A stretch of 6,808 bases of DNA, from positions 51,217 through 58,024 of the forward strand of contig DPOU01000026.1 in assembly GCA_003539625.1 (NCBI GenBank), written 5' to 3'. Both the position numbers and the translations under genes were made by a program. The notes beneath the pieces are model-generated. The model was not told the DNA's origin. It searched no databases and worked only from the letters and a program-made list of their open reading frames with translations. The DNA is from Acholeplasmatales bacterium. Its GTDB lineage: Bacteria > Bacillota_I > Bacilli_A > ML615J-28 > CAG-313. Below are positions 1 through 5,960 of the stretch, piece by piece (position 1 is the stretch's first letter; the number at the start of each line of letters is the position of its first letter).

Positions 1-3000
1 CTTTAACAGATGCTTCAGTATGGTCAGTTAAATCATTAACTCTTTCTTATAATGAAAAAGGCGAAAAAGTATATACATCCGTTTATGGTGAAGTAAGCGT
101 TGAAGTAGCAAAACTTGTTGCACCATATGATAATAAGACCTACTCATCTGTCTTATTTGATGCAAGAGGTACAGATAACCAAACATTTAAATATGGTATT
201 ACAACAGTAGAAACTGCTTGGGCAAATGCAATTATTTCATTGAACGGAAATGGCGAAGGTGAAGGTACAGCATATCCATTTAGAGGACAAATTAAGATTA
301 TCATGGAAGATGAAAAAACTGGTAAAGTTAGATTCGTTCAAACTCCATATAAAACAATCACAATCGGTGGTTCTGAAGATCCATACGATCCATACGATCC
401 TGGATATGGAACTGTAACAACAGAAGTTGTATTAGATCACGAAAATGCAGAAACATTTGTTGCTTATGTTGACTTTGCAAGCGGATTACTTGTAAGAGCA
501 AACGACGGTTTATTCAATAGACTATTATTCTGTACTCCATTTGAAGTAAATGCAAGTACATCTGCATTTAGTACTTCATGTTGGAACGATGCAATTGCAA
601 TCCAATACACATATAACGAAACAGTTTATTCTGTATTCTATTATAAAGGTGTAGTATACTTTGGTGTTTCTTTTGTAGATGCTGAAGGTAATGCATTGTC
701 TGCTGAAGAATGCTATAACGCAGTTTATGTTTGTGTAAAAGATGCAAGTGGCAATGTAATTGAAAAATTTGGTTATAATGGAACTGAGTTAGTTGTATTA
801 GATGGTAATGAAGGTGCATATACAAATGCTGAAGAAACCATTGTTGTATCTGGTTTTGGAACAGTTACATTAAATGGTGTTTCTGGTACATACACAGTAT
901 TATCTGATAACAAACTAGGAGTATATGTTTCTGAGGCTTATTATGAAGTTCAATTAAACAAAGAAACAGCTACATATACAAGTGTAAAACCAATGGTTAC
1001 AATTAATTTTATAACAGGAGAATATGCAACTCTTGACCCTGCAACTGTAAGTGCAAATATTAATGTTAAATATGTATTACCTACTCTTACAAATGATTTA
1101 TATAAATTCAAAGGGTGGTACTATGATGAAGCTTGCACAAAAGCAGTAGGTAGTGAATTTGTACCAACTGAAAACGTAACTTTATATGCTTTATGGAAAG
1201 CAAAAGTAGTTATTAACTTAGTTGGTGTTGCTGATGGTGATGCATCGACATTATACCTTGGTGAAGGTGATAAGATTGGTGATTTCCTTCCTAAATATGG
1301 ATTAGACTTAGCTAATAGACGTATATTTAAAGGTTGGTATTTAGATAGTGAATTCGAAAACACATTACCTGAAGAAGCAGCAGTAACAGTAGATGATACT
1401 GATATTACAATTTATGCTAAATGGGATGAACTTCCTGCATACTATGGTACATATTATGGTACAGAAGCATACAATGCTGGATATGGTAACTATGGAGGAA
1501 AGAAATTAATCATTGATGAAAATGGTAACATTTCTGGCCAAGTTACTGGTATCGTTGTATCTTATGATAAAGCTACTCAAAAGATAGAATGGAAGACTAG
1601 CGCTACAGCAACGACGAAAGATGCCTTCTACTTCGATGAAGAAACAGGTGTAATTGCTGGTATTTATTCAAAAGGTGAAATTGGTAATGACTATTATATC
1701 TTTAGTACTGAAACACCTTCTGATGGTAAGATTGTTGCTAACTTTGGTGTAAAAGCTCCTAAATATCCTGGAAGTAGCACTACTGGTTACTTTGCACAAT
1801 TTGTAACAATTAACACTAAACTTGGTGTTAAGACATTATTCTTGTACAACAATCATATTTATAACAATGTTTCAGTAGCAACTTCAACAGGTGAAGAATT
1901 TACTAATATTAAAGATATTGAAAATGCAAAAACTGTAGTTGTAAAAGAATTAACTACTTCTGAAGTATTGATTGCTTTAAGTGCGGTTAATGACACATTT
2001 GGAACTGGCTCTAATACTAAATTATTAGATGAATATTATGGAACATATACAAATGGTTCTGAAACTATTGAACTTGATGGTTGTGGTGTTATTAAGTATG
2101 GTTCTAAGACCGGTACTTATACAAAAGTAACTTCTGGTGAATATGGATTTGATGTATATCTTGAAAATAATACAGAATATTATCGTTTAACTTTAGATAC
2201 TGAAAATAATACATTCGTTTTAGTAATGCCTAAAGCAACTATATCATTTGTTGTAGGTGAAGGACATACTGAAATTGCAAGTATTAGTTGCAATATTAAT
2301 GTTCCTGTTAAACTTCCTTCTGGTGAAGATGCGGGTTATGTATTCAATGGTTGGTTCTATGATCAAGAATTTACAAAAGCAGTACCTGCAAATTTAGTAA
2401 TAACTGAAGACATTACTTTATATGCTAAATATTCTAACCCAGCTAAATTAACAATCGTTTATAACGATGGCGTTACTGAAAATACAGAAATTATCTATTC
2501 TGTTGGTGATATTGCAAAAGTTGAGAAACCTAAATATGCTAAACATCGTTTTATTGGTTGGTATACTACTGAAGAATGTGTAGCAGGTTCTGAATGGACT
2601 AGTGGAACACAAATCAACGCTGATACAATAATTTATGCTAAATGGGAAATAGCCCCTATTTACAATGCTATCTATGTTCCAGTTGAATTTACTAAGACTG
2701 AGAAAAACGGTGGTGTTGACGGTGGCTATGCTCGTACAAGTTGTATTCTTGATATTGATCCAGATGGTATGACAACTGGTAAGGGCTATCCTTATAGAGG
2801 CTCTTATGTAGTTAAAAATTATGATGCCGAAAAAGGTACTTTAGATTTCTGCTCAAGCAACGGTTCTACTGTTTACCATGGATTCATTGATCCTGTTACA
2901 ACAATCATTTTTGTAAACACTAATAGTGGCGATGTAGATTTCAATGCTATGAATATGTTTATTCCAATTGAAGGAAAATATAGTTATAGCGAACATACTT

Positions 3001-4376
3001 ATTCTTCATCTTATTGGGCTGGTGGAAGCACAAAAGCTATTCAATATACTACTAAAGGTAACACTTATTCTTACTTCTTATATAAGAATCATGTATATAT
3101 GAACGTATCATTCAAAGATGCTGAAGGTAACGATATTGAAGGTAAGGATTGCTATACAGCAAGTTCATTAACTGTATTAGCTGCAGATAACACTGTAATT
3201 GCTAAATTTGGTTATGATGGAACTACTATGCAATCATTAGATGGCTTCGAAGGTACATATACAAATGGTGAAAATTCTCTTACATTAGATGGTATTAAAA
3301 CTATTACGATGGGTGAATACACTGGTACTTATACTAAAGCAAAAGAAGGGTCTAGTTATACATTTGATGTATATATGACTGAAGGAACTAAGCAAGTTTA
3401 TTATCAATTAACTGTATCTAAAGAAGCTGGTACTTATACTATTGCTAAACCTGAAGTAACAATTAGTTTTAATGCTGGCGAATATGCTACAGTTGGAGAT
3501 GTAGTAGCTAACATTAATGTTGCATTAGAATTACCTGTTCCTCATAACGCTGAATATGTATTCAGAGGCTGGTATTTAGATAGTGAATTAACTAAGAAAG
3601 TTAGTGGTGAGTATGTTCCTACTGAAAATGCAACTCTATATGCTAAATGGGATAAGAAAGCTACATTAACAGTTATCTATGGTAATGGTATGGAAGATGC
3701 TACATTAGAATATGGTGTTGGTGATACAATTAACCCAGTAAAACCTGGATTCACTAATGGTAAAGTATTCTCTGGTTGGTATTTAGATGCTGAATGTACT
3801 GAAAAGTTAACAGCAACAACTATTACAGAAAATATGACAATTTACTGTAAGTGGGCTGAAGGCGTTCCTACATATGGTTCATATAGAGGTTGGAACATGT
3901 ATGGCAATGATGCAAAAGCAAATAAAAAACCAACTGATGATATGGTAATCAGCGTTGATGGTATTGCATCTGGTCGTAAAGAAGGTAAAGTAACTGGTAC
4001 TACAGGTGTAATCAAAATTGATGATTACTATGCATACTATGAAGAAACTCTTGGAATCATCTACATGGCATACGGAAGCAATACAAGTAGTTGTGGTACT
4101 GATACATTTGTATTCGTAAAAGGAGGCTATACAGTATCTCATGAATCAGCTAACTTAAGAATTGGAGGTTCAGATTCATTTAGTAAAGTAGTAACACTTG
4201 AACTTTCTGATGGTACAATTCATACAGTATTATTCGCAGAAAATAAAGTTTATGCAGATGTTATTGTTAAAGATGCAAATGGTGACCTTTACACTAAGAA
4301 TATGAGTAATGTTACTTCATCAACAAGTGTAACAATCTACGCTTCAGATGAAACAACAGTTCTTTATTCTAAGTAA
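1..4376 (+). CDS. Giant modular repeat surface protein with InlB B-type (Listeria-Bacteroides) repeats, 5'-truncated by the window edge
   Basis: The reading frame whose first full codon is at position 3 has no stop until TAA at 4374-4376, giving 1457 visible residues. It is already open at the left edge, so the start is outside the window and the TTG at 240 is not a credible start. Six InlB B-type repeats are visible by their core (aromatic-x-GW[YF]...[LI]Y[AC][KL]W). They lie in three pairs, separated by two other beta-rich, Tyr/Thr/Gly-rich domain types called D1 and D2 here. Order: D1-D2-Ba-Bb three times, then D1. B repeats are known from listerial internalins and many Bacillota and Bacteroidota surface proteins, where they act as stalk or adhesion modules, so an exported surface role is inferred. 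The last ~30 residues contain no LPxTG-type signal, hydrophobic helix or charged tail, so any anchor must be N-terminal and off-window. A hairpin terminator follows at once, so this is the natural end. Not a known named gene; ligand unknown. Confidence 0.9.
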   Translation, partial: LTDASVWSVKSLTLSYNEKGEKVYTSVYGEVSVEVAKLVAPYDNKTYSSVLFDARGTDNQTFKYGITTVETAWANAIISLNGNGEGEGTAYPFRGQIKIIMEDEKTGKVRFVQTPYKTITIGGSEDPYDPYDPGYGTVTTEVVLDHENAETFVAYVDFASGLLVRANDGLFNRLLFCTPFEVNASTSAFSTSCWNDAIAIQYTYNETVYSVFYYKGVVYFGVSFVDAEGNALSAEECYNAVYVCVKDASGNVIEKFGYNGTELVVLDGNEGAYTNAEETIVVSGFGTVTLNGVSGTYTVLSDNKLGVYVSEAYYEVQLNKETATYTSVKPMVTINFITGEYATLDPATVSANINVKYVLPTLTNDLYKFKGWYYDEACTKAVGSEFVPTENVTLYALWKAKVVINLVGVADGDASTLYLGEGDKIGDFLPKYGLDLANRRIFKGWYLDSEFENTLPEEAAVTVDDTDITIYAKWDELPAYYGTYYGTEAYNAGYGNYGGKKLIIDENGNISGQVTGIVVSYDKATQKIEWKTSATATTKDAFYFDEETGVIAGIYSKGEIGNDYYIFSTETPSDGKIVANFGVKAPKYPGSSTTGYFAQFVTINTKLGVKTLFLYNNHIYNNVSVATSTGEEFTNIKDIENAKTVVVKELTTSEVLIALSAVNDTFGTGSNTKLLDEYYGTYTNGSETIELDGCGVIKYGSKTGTYTKVTSGEYGFDVYLENNTEYYRLTLDTENNTFVLVMPKATISFVVGEGHTEIASISCNINVPVKLPSGEDAGYVFNGWFYDQEFTKAVPANLVITEDITLYAKYSNPAKLTIVYNDGVTENTEIIYSVGDIAKVEKPKYAKHRFIGWYTTEECVAGSEWTSGTQINADTIIYAKWEIAPIYNAIYVPVEFTKTEKNGGVDGGYARTSCILDIDPDGMTTGKGYPYRGSYVVKNYDAEKGTLDFCSSNGSTVYHGFIDPVTTIIFVNTNSGDVDFNAMNMFIPIEGKYSYSEHTYSSSYWAGGSTKAIQYTTKGNTYSYFLYKNHVYMNVSFKDAEGNDIEGKDCYTASSLTVLAADNTVIAKFGYDGTTMQSLDGFEGTYTNGENSLTLDGIKTITMGEYTGTYTKAKEGSSYTFDVYMTEGTKQVYYQLTVSKEAGTYTIAKPEVTISFNAGEYATVGDVVANINVALELPVPHNAEYVFRGWYLDSELTKKVSGEYVPTENATLYAKWDKKATLTVIYGNGMEDATLEYGVGDTINPVKPGFTNGKVFSGWYLDAECTEKLTATTITENMTIYCKWAEGVPTYGSYRGWNMYGNDAKANKKPTDDMVISVDGIASGRKEGKVTGTTGVIKIDDYYAYYEETLGIIYMAYGSNTSSCGTDTFVFVKGGYTVSHESANLRIGGSDSFSKVVTLELSDGTIHTVLFAENKVYADVIVKDANGDLYTKNMSNVTSSTSVTIYASDETTVLYSK
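123..806 (+). repeat. D1 domain, copy 1 (unrecognised beta-rich repeat)
   Basis: About 228 residues, starting near VAPYDNKTYSSV and ending before the first D2. It aligns by eye with copy 3: the YPFRG...EKTGKVRF stretch (near 277-336) matches YPYRG...EKGTLDF in copy 3, and the IQYTYN...VSFVDAEGN stretch (about 600-690) matches IQYTTK...VSFKDAEGN. It is longer than the other copies, partly because of a Gly/Asp/Pro/Tyr linker near 369-411. The preceding ~40 residues (3-122) resemble neither D1 nor the B repeats and belong to an unassigned upstream domain. Edges are by-eye estimates. Confidence 0.6.
378..404 (+). repeat. Short in-frame tandem repeat coding Asp-Pro-Tyr units
   Basis: The 9-base unit GATCCATAC occurs twice in tandem and is followed by a partial third unit (GATCCT). 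It encodes DPYDPYDPG inside the flexible, Gly-rich linker of the first D1 domain. Because 9 is a multiple of 3, gain or loss of a unit would keep the frame. It may be only a linker. Confidence 0.6.
807..992 (+). repeat. D2 domain, copy 1
   Basis: A ~62-residue segment between D1 and the first B repeat. It has the shape x-G-[TA]-Y-T-N...I/L-x-x-x-G...G-T-Y-T...V-Y...YY-x-[LV]...K-P. Here the key pieces are GAYTNAEETI, SGTYTVLSDN, YYEVQLNKET and YTSVKP. The two GxYT strands suggest a small beta domain. Not a family I recognise. Confidence 0.6.
993..1424 (+). repeat. InlB B-type repeat pair 1 (Ba 993-1199, Bb 1206-1424)
   Basis: Ba opens with a TINF...GEYAT...ANINV...LP pattern and continues to KFKGWYYDEACTKAV and then TLYALW. 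Bb has a different opening (VVINLVGV...LGEGDKIGDF), then IFKGWYLDSEF and TIYAKW. The GW[YF] core, the small acidic/Cys segment after it and the closing [LI]YA-x-W are the hallmarks of Listeria-Bacteroides repeats (TIGR02543 / Flg_new type). Confidence 0.88.
1434..2033 (+). repeat. D1 domain, copy 2
   Basis: About 200 residues, starting PAYYGTYYGT. Its front has KKLIIDENGNISGQ, matching the I-x-[IV]-[DN]-x-[DN]-G strand of the other copies (LDIDPDG, ISVDG). The rear has KTLFLYNNHIYNNVSV, equivalent to YSYFLYKNHVYMNVSF in copy 3. It is the most divergent copy: the DAEGN element is replaced by STGEE and the last part is reshuffled. Confidence 0.6.
2034..2234 (+). repeat. D2 domain, copy 2
   Basis: About 67 residues, starting YYGTYTNGSETIELDG and containing KTGTYTKVTSGEYGFDVYLE, then YYRLTLDTEN and ending VMPK. 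This is the clearest match to copy 3 (GTYTNG...LDG...TGTYTKAK...FDVYM...YYQLTV), which defines the domain. Confidence 0.62.
2235..2645 (+). repeat. InlB B-type repeat pair 2 (Ba 2235-2435, Bb 2442-2645)
   Basis: Ba: ATISFVVGEG, CNINVPVKLP, YVFNGWFYDQEFTKAV, TLYAKY. The usual last Trp is Tyr here. Bb: KLTIVYNDG, IIYSVGDI, HRFIGWYTTEECV, IIYAKW. The Ba-before-Bb order is the same as in the other two pairs. Confidence 0.87.
2655..3245 (+). repeat. D1 domain, copy 3
   Basis: About 197 residues, starting PIYNAIYVPV. Contains CILDIDPDG, YPYRGSYVVKNYDAEKG, a GFIDPVTTIIFVN strand (about 2880-2920), KAIQYTTKGNTYSYFLYKNH (about 3034-3093) and the VSFKDAEGN element, then VIAKFGYDG before D2. The nearest relative in this protein is copy 1. 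Confidence 0.6.
3246..3455 (+). repeat. D2 domain, copy 3
   Basis: About 70 residues: FEGTYTNGENSLTLDG, YTGTYTKAKEGSSYTFDVYM, VYYQLTVSKEAGTYTIAKPE. It lies in the same place as the other two copies, directly before a Ba repeat. Confidence 0.62.
3456..3854 (+). repeat. InlB B-type repeat pair 3 (Ba 3456-3650, Bb 3660-3854)
   Basis: Ba: VTISFNAGEYAT, ANINVALELP, YVFRGWYLDSELTKKV, TLYAKW. Bb: TLTVIYGNGMEDATLEYGVG, KVFSGWYLDAECTEKL, TIYCKW. Ba is closest to the Ba of pair 1 (shared GEYAT, ANINV and VPTEN-x-TLYA). Confidence 0.88.
3867..4373 (+). repeat. D1 domain, copy 4 (C-terminal, shortened)
   Basis: About 169 residues, starting PTYGSYRGWN. Has MVISVDGIASGR, YYEETLGIIYMAYG, then TIHTVLFAENKVYADVIVKD with ANGD, which lines up with the YKNHVYMNVSFKDAEGN element. 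It stops at VTIYASDETTVLYSK, about where other copies read VIAKFGYDG just before D2. The protein thus ends at or near a domain edge, not inside a B repeat. Confidence 0.6.
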
Positions 4377-4410
4377 AAAATTAATGGAGATAGCAATATC
4401 TCCATTTTTA
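4374..4410. terminator. Bidirectional intrinsic terminator between the convergent genes
   Basis: A perfect 10-bp stem (arms 4383-4392 and 4397-4406) closes a GCAA tetraloop. On the + strand it follows the surface-protein stop after a few bases and runs into TTTTT at 4405-4409. On the - strand the same hairpin is followed by a T-run, the complement of the A-run at 4375-4380. The murE stop codon (4408-4410) abuts the stem. One hairpin therefore probably ends both transcripts. Confidence 0.85.
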
Positions 4411-5826
4411 TATTCTTATATCTAATAAATGATCAAAATCTGAATAGTTAATTCGTACATTATTTTCTTCAAAGTAGTTTTCTCTACCTTTTCCAGTAAC
4501 TAAAATTATATCATTTTTCTTAGCAACTTTAAAAGCATAAATCATTGCTTCTGTTCTATCAATAATAACTTTGTAATTATTTTGATTAGAATTAGTTGTA
4601 GAAAGCATTTGATTAATAATATCTGTTGGCTTTTCAAGTCTTGGGTCTTCAGATGTAAATATTACGAAATCAGCATATTTTAAGGCAATTTCTCCCATTA
4701 AAGGTCTCTTAGATTTATCTTTACCTCCTGCTGCACCAAACACTAAAATGACGTCATTTTGGGCCTTTTTTCGTATTTCTATTAGTACATTCTTTAAACT
4801 ATTAGGGGTATGCGCAAAATCAATATATACATCAAAAGGATACTTAACAGGAACCTTTTCCATCCTTCCAGGAATAATAGGTAAATCGACTAAAAGTTCA
4901 TATAATAGTTTAATATCAATACCTTCTTTTAAAGCTATAATTATTGGTGGAATAATATTATATATATTATATTCTTCACTACGATTTACTTTTAAATCCT
5001 TTAGGATATAGTCTTTAGCTTTTAAATCAAATGTAGTGTAACCATTATAATATTTAATATTAATAGCTTGAAAATCAGATGGTGAAAATAAACTATAATA
5101 AACTACATTATCAAAATCTTCGAAGAATCTTGCATAATAATCATCTTTATTGATAATCATTAAACCATCTTTTTTTAATTGTTTAAATAACTTTAATTTA
5201 GTTAAAAAATAATTATGCATTGTTTTATGGGTATTTAAATGTTCATGGGAAAGATTAGTAAAAATAGCATAATCAAATAAAATATTATCAATTCGGTGAT
5301 TTGCAATACCCTCACTAGATACTTCCATTGATGCATACTTAATATTATTTTTATTAAATTCGGTAAAAAGACGATAATTCTCACATAAAATTGGGGTAGT
5401 AAATAAATTATCATATATCTGATTATTATAAAAGATACCATTTGTCCCAATATTAGCAGCTTTAGATATATGATTTAATAGATAAGTAGAAATAGTTGAA
5501 ACACTTGTTTTACCATCAGTACCAGTTACACCAATTAATTTTAAATTTTCAAATGGTTTTCGATATATTAAATTTAATAAACGTTTGAGTTCTTTGTCTA
5601 AATCATCAACTACAATCAAAGGAACTACTAAATTAGGTATATACTCATCATAAACAATAGCGATAGCACCTTTAGTAATTGCTTCAACAAAAAATTCATT
5701 GCCTAAAAAATTCTTACCGTGTTTTGGCAAAAAAATATATCCTTCTTTAATGAAACGTGAGTCAGTAGTTACTCCTCTTACTTCCTTATTACTATCTAAA
5801 AAATCATATAATTCTTTTAAAATCAA
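4408..5826 (-). CDS. murE: UDP-N-acetylmuramoyl-tripeptide synthetase (MurE-type Mur ligase)
   Basis: A cytoplasmic, ATP-dependent ligase that adds the third residue (meso-DAP, L-Lys or another diamino acid) to UDP-MurNAc-L-Ala-D-Glu in peptidoglycan precursor synthesis. At 472 residues it is near full MurE length and has all three domains. Visible motifs: N-terminal TTDSR (20-24); P-loop GVTGTDGKTS (99-108, Lys106); TTP (143-145); EVSSEG (168-173); TNLSHEH (190-196); a YFLTKLKLF segment whose Lys210 sits where the carbamylated lysine is expected; PGRMEKV (319-325); DFAHTPNSL (336-344); FGAAGGKDKSKRPLMG (363-378); TSEDPR (391-396); GKGREN (445-450). The TTDSR and TTP elements favour MurE over MurC, MurD or MurF. 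The amino-acid pocket is unusual: EDPR where DAP enzymes usually have DNPR, and GKGRE for GKGHE. Arg396 and Glu449 are kept, so DAP is possible but not proven. The TTG start is forced by an in-frame TGA at 5833-5835. Transcribed alone, with no other mur gene adjacent in the window. Confidence 0.93.
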   Translation of the reverse strand: MILKELYDFLDSNKEVRGVTTDSRFIKEGYIFLPKHGKNFLGNEFFVEAITKGAIAIVYDEYIPNLVVPLIVVDDLDKELKRLLNLIYRKPFENLKLIGVTGTDGKTSVSTISTYLLNHISKAANIGTNGIFYNNQIYDNLFTTPILCENYRLFTEFNKNNIKYASMEVSSEGIANHRIDNILFDYAIFTNLSHEHLNTHKTMHNYFLTKLKLFKQLKKDGLMIINKDDYYARFFEDFDNVVYYSLFSPSDFQAINIKYYNGYTTFDLKAKDYILKDLKVNRSEEYNIYNIIPPIIIALKEGIDIKLLYELLVDLPIIPGRMEKVPVKYPFDVYIDFAHTPNSLKNVLIEIRKKAQNDVILVFGAAGGKDKSKRPLMGEIALKYADFVIFTSEDPRLEKPTDIINQMLSTTNSNQNNYKVIIDRTEAMIYAFKVAKKNDIILVTGKGRENYFEENNVRINYSDFDHLLDIRI

Positions 5827-5832
5827 GACAAA

Positions 5833-5838
5833 TCACCT
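5833..5838 (-). promoter_or_regulatory. Ribosome binding site of murE that fixes the TTG start
   Basis: AGGTGA on the - strand lies 6 bases before TTG (5826-5824). The TGA inside this site is an in-frame stop, so translation cannot start further upstream. The next in-frame Met codon is far inside, at residue 167, beyond the P-loop. TTG is therefore the only reasonable start. Confidence 0.8.
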
Positions 5839-5844
5839 AGTAAT

Positions 5845-5850
5845 ATTATA
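5845..5850 (-). promoter_or_regulatory. Probable -10 element of the murE promoter
   Basis: A perfect TATAAT on the - strand, about 7 bases before the Shine-Dalgarno site, would give a very short leader. No good -35 box sits 16-18 bases upstream (that area reads TACATA). A TTGAAT at 5873-5878 is 22 bases away, which is too far. The promoter may be weak, activator-dependent, or lie elsewhere. Confidence 0.4.
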
Positions 5851-5863
5851 TGAAAAAAATTTT

Positions 5864-5873
5864 TACATATGTA
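5864..5873. other. 10-bp perfect palindrome in the divergent intergenic region
   Basis: TACATATGTA is self-complementary and overlaps the region where a -35 box for murE would fall, upstream of the + strand promoter. It could be an operator half-pair, but such palindromes are common by chance in AT-rich DNA. Confidence 0.25.
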
Positions 5874-5880
5874 TTCAATG

Positions 5881-5937
5881 AAAAAATAAAAATAATAAAA
5901 TCGAAAGATTTGTCTAAAAATAAAAAAAAAGTATAAT
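5881..5937 (+). promoter_or_regulatory. Sigma-A type promoter for the membrane-protein gene
   Basis: A -35 box TTGTCT (5910-5915, 4 of 6 consensus bases) is separated by 16 bases from a perfect -10 TATAAT (5932-5937). The A-rich stretch at 5881-5900 could act as an UP element. The expected transcript start near 5944 leaves a leader of about 17 bases, just enough for the ribosome binding site. Confidence 0.72.
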
Positions 5938-5945
5938 AAATATGA

Positions 5946-5951
5946 AGGGAG
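5946..5951 (+). promoter_or_regulatory. Ribosome binding site of the membrane-protein gene
   Basis: AGGGAG (within AAGGGAGTGA) lies 9 bases before ATG at 5961, a normal distance, and supports that start. Confidence 0.75.
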
Positions 5952-5960
5952 TGATAAACT

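Noticed and set aside
240..242. TTG at 240 as the start of the large gene
   Set aside because: The frame stays open from 240 back to position 3 with coherent protein sequence (including the start of D1), and no ribosome binding site precedes the TTG.
568..825. Minus-strand open frame rich in His, Leu and Gln
   Set aside because: Lies wholly inside the large repeat gene. Its odd composition is what results from reading Tyr/Asn/Val codons backwards; no ribosome binding site or domain.
1121..1363. Minus-strand open frame of 80 codons
   Set aside because: Antisense shadow of the first B repeat pair, with no independent support.
993..3854. CRISPR array or DNA-level tandem repeat
   Set aside because: The repeats are protein domains with strong divergence at DNA level, long irregular spacing and coding continuity.
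3879..4142. Minus-strand open frame rich in Cys and Ile
   Set aside because: Antisense shadow of the last D1 domain; low-complexity composition, no start signal.
4748..5011. Plus-strand open frame with Ser/Ile-rich protein
   Set aside because: Antisense of murE, which has complete catalytic motifs in its own frame.
5235..5450. Second minus-strand frame of 71 codons
   Set aside because: Overlaps murE out of frame; hydrophobic only because of AT-rich codons. No frameshift is needed to explain murE.
5699..5881. Small plus-strand frame at the 5' end of murE
   Set aside because: Antisense to the murE start and promoter, with no ribosome binding site.
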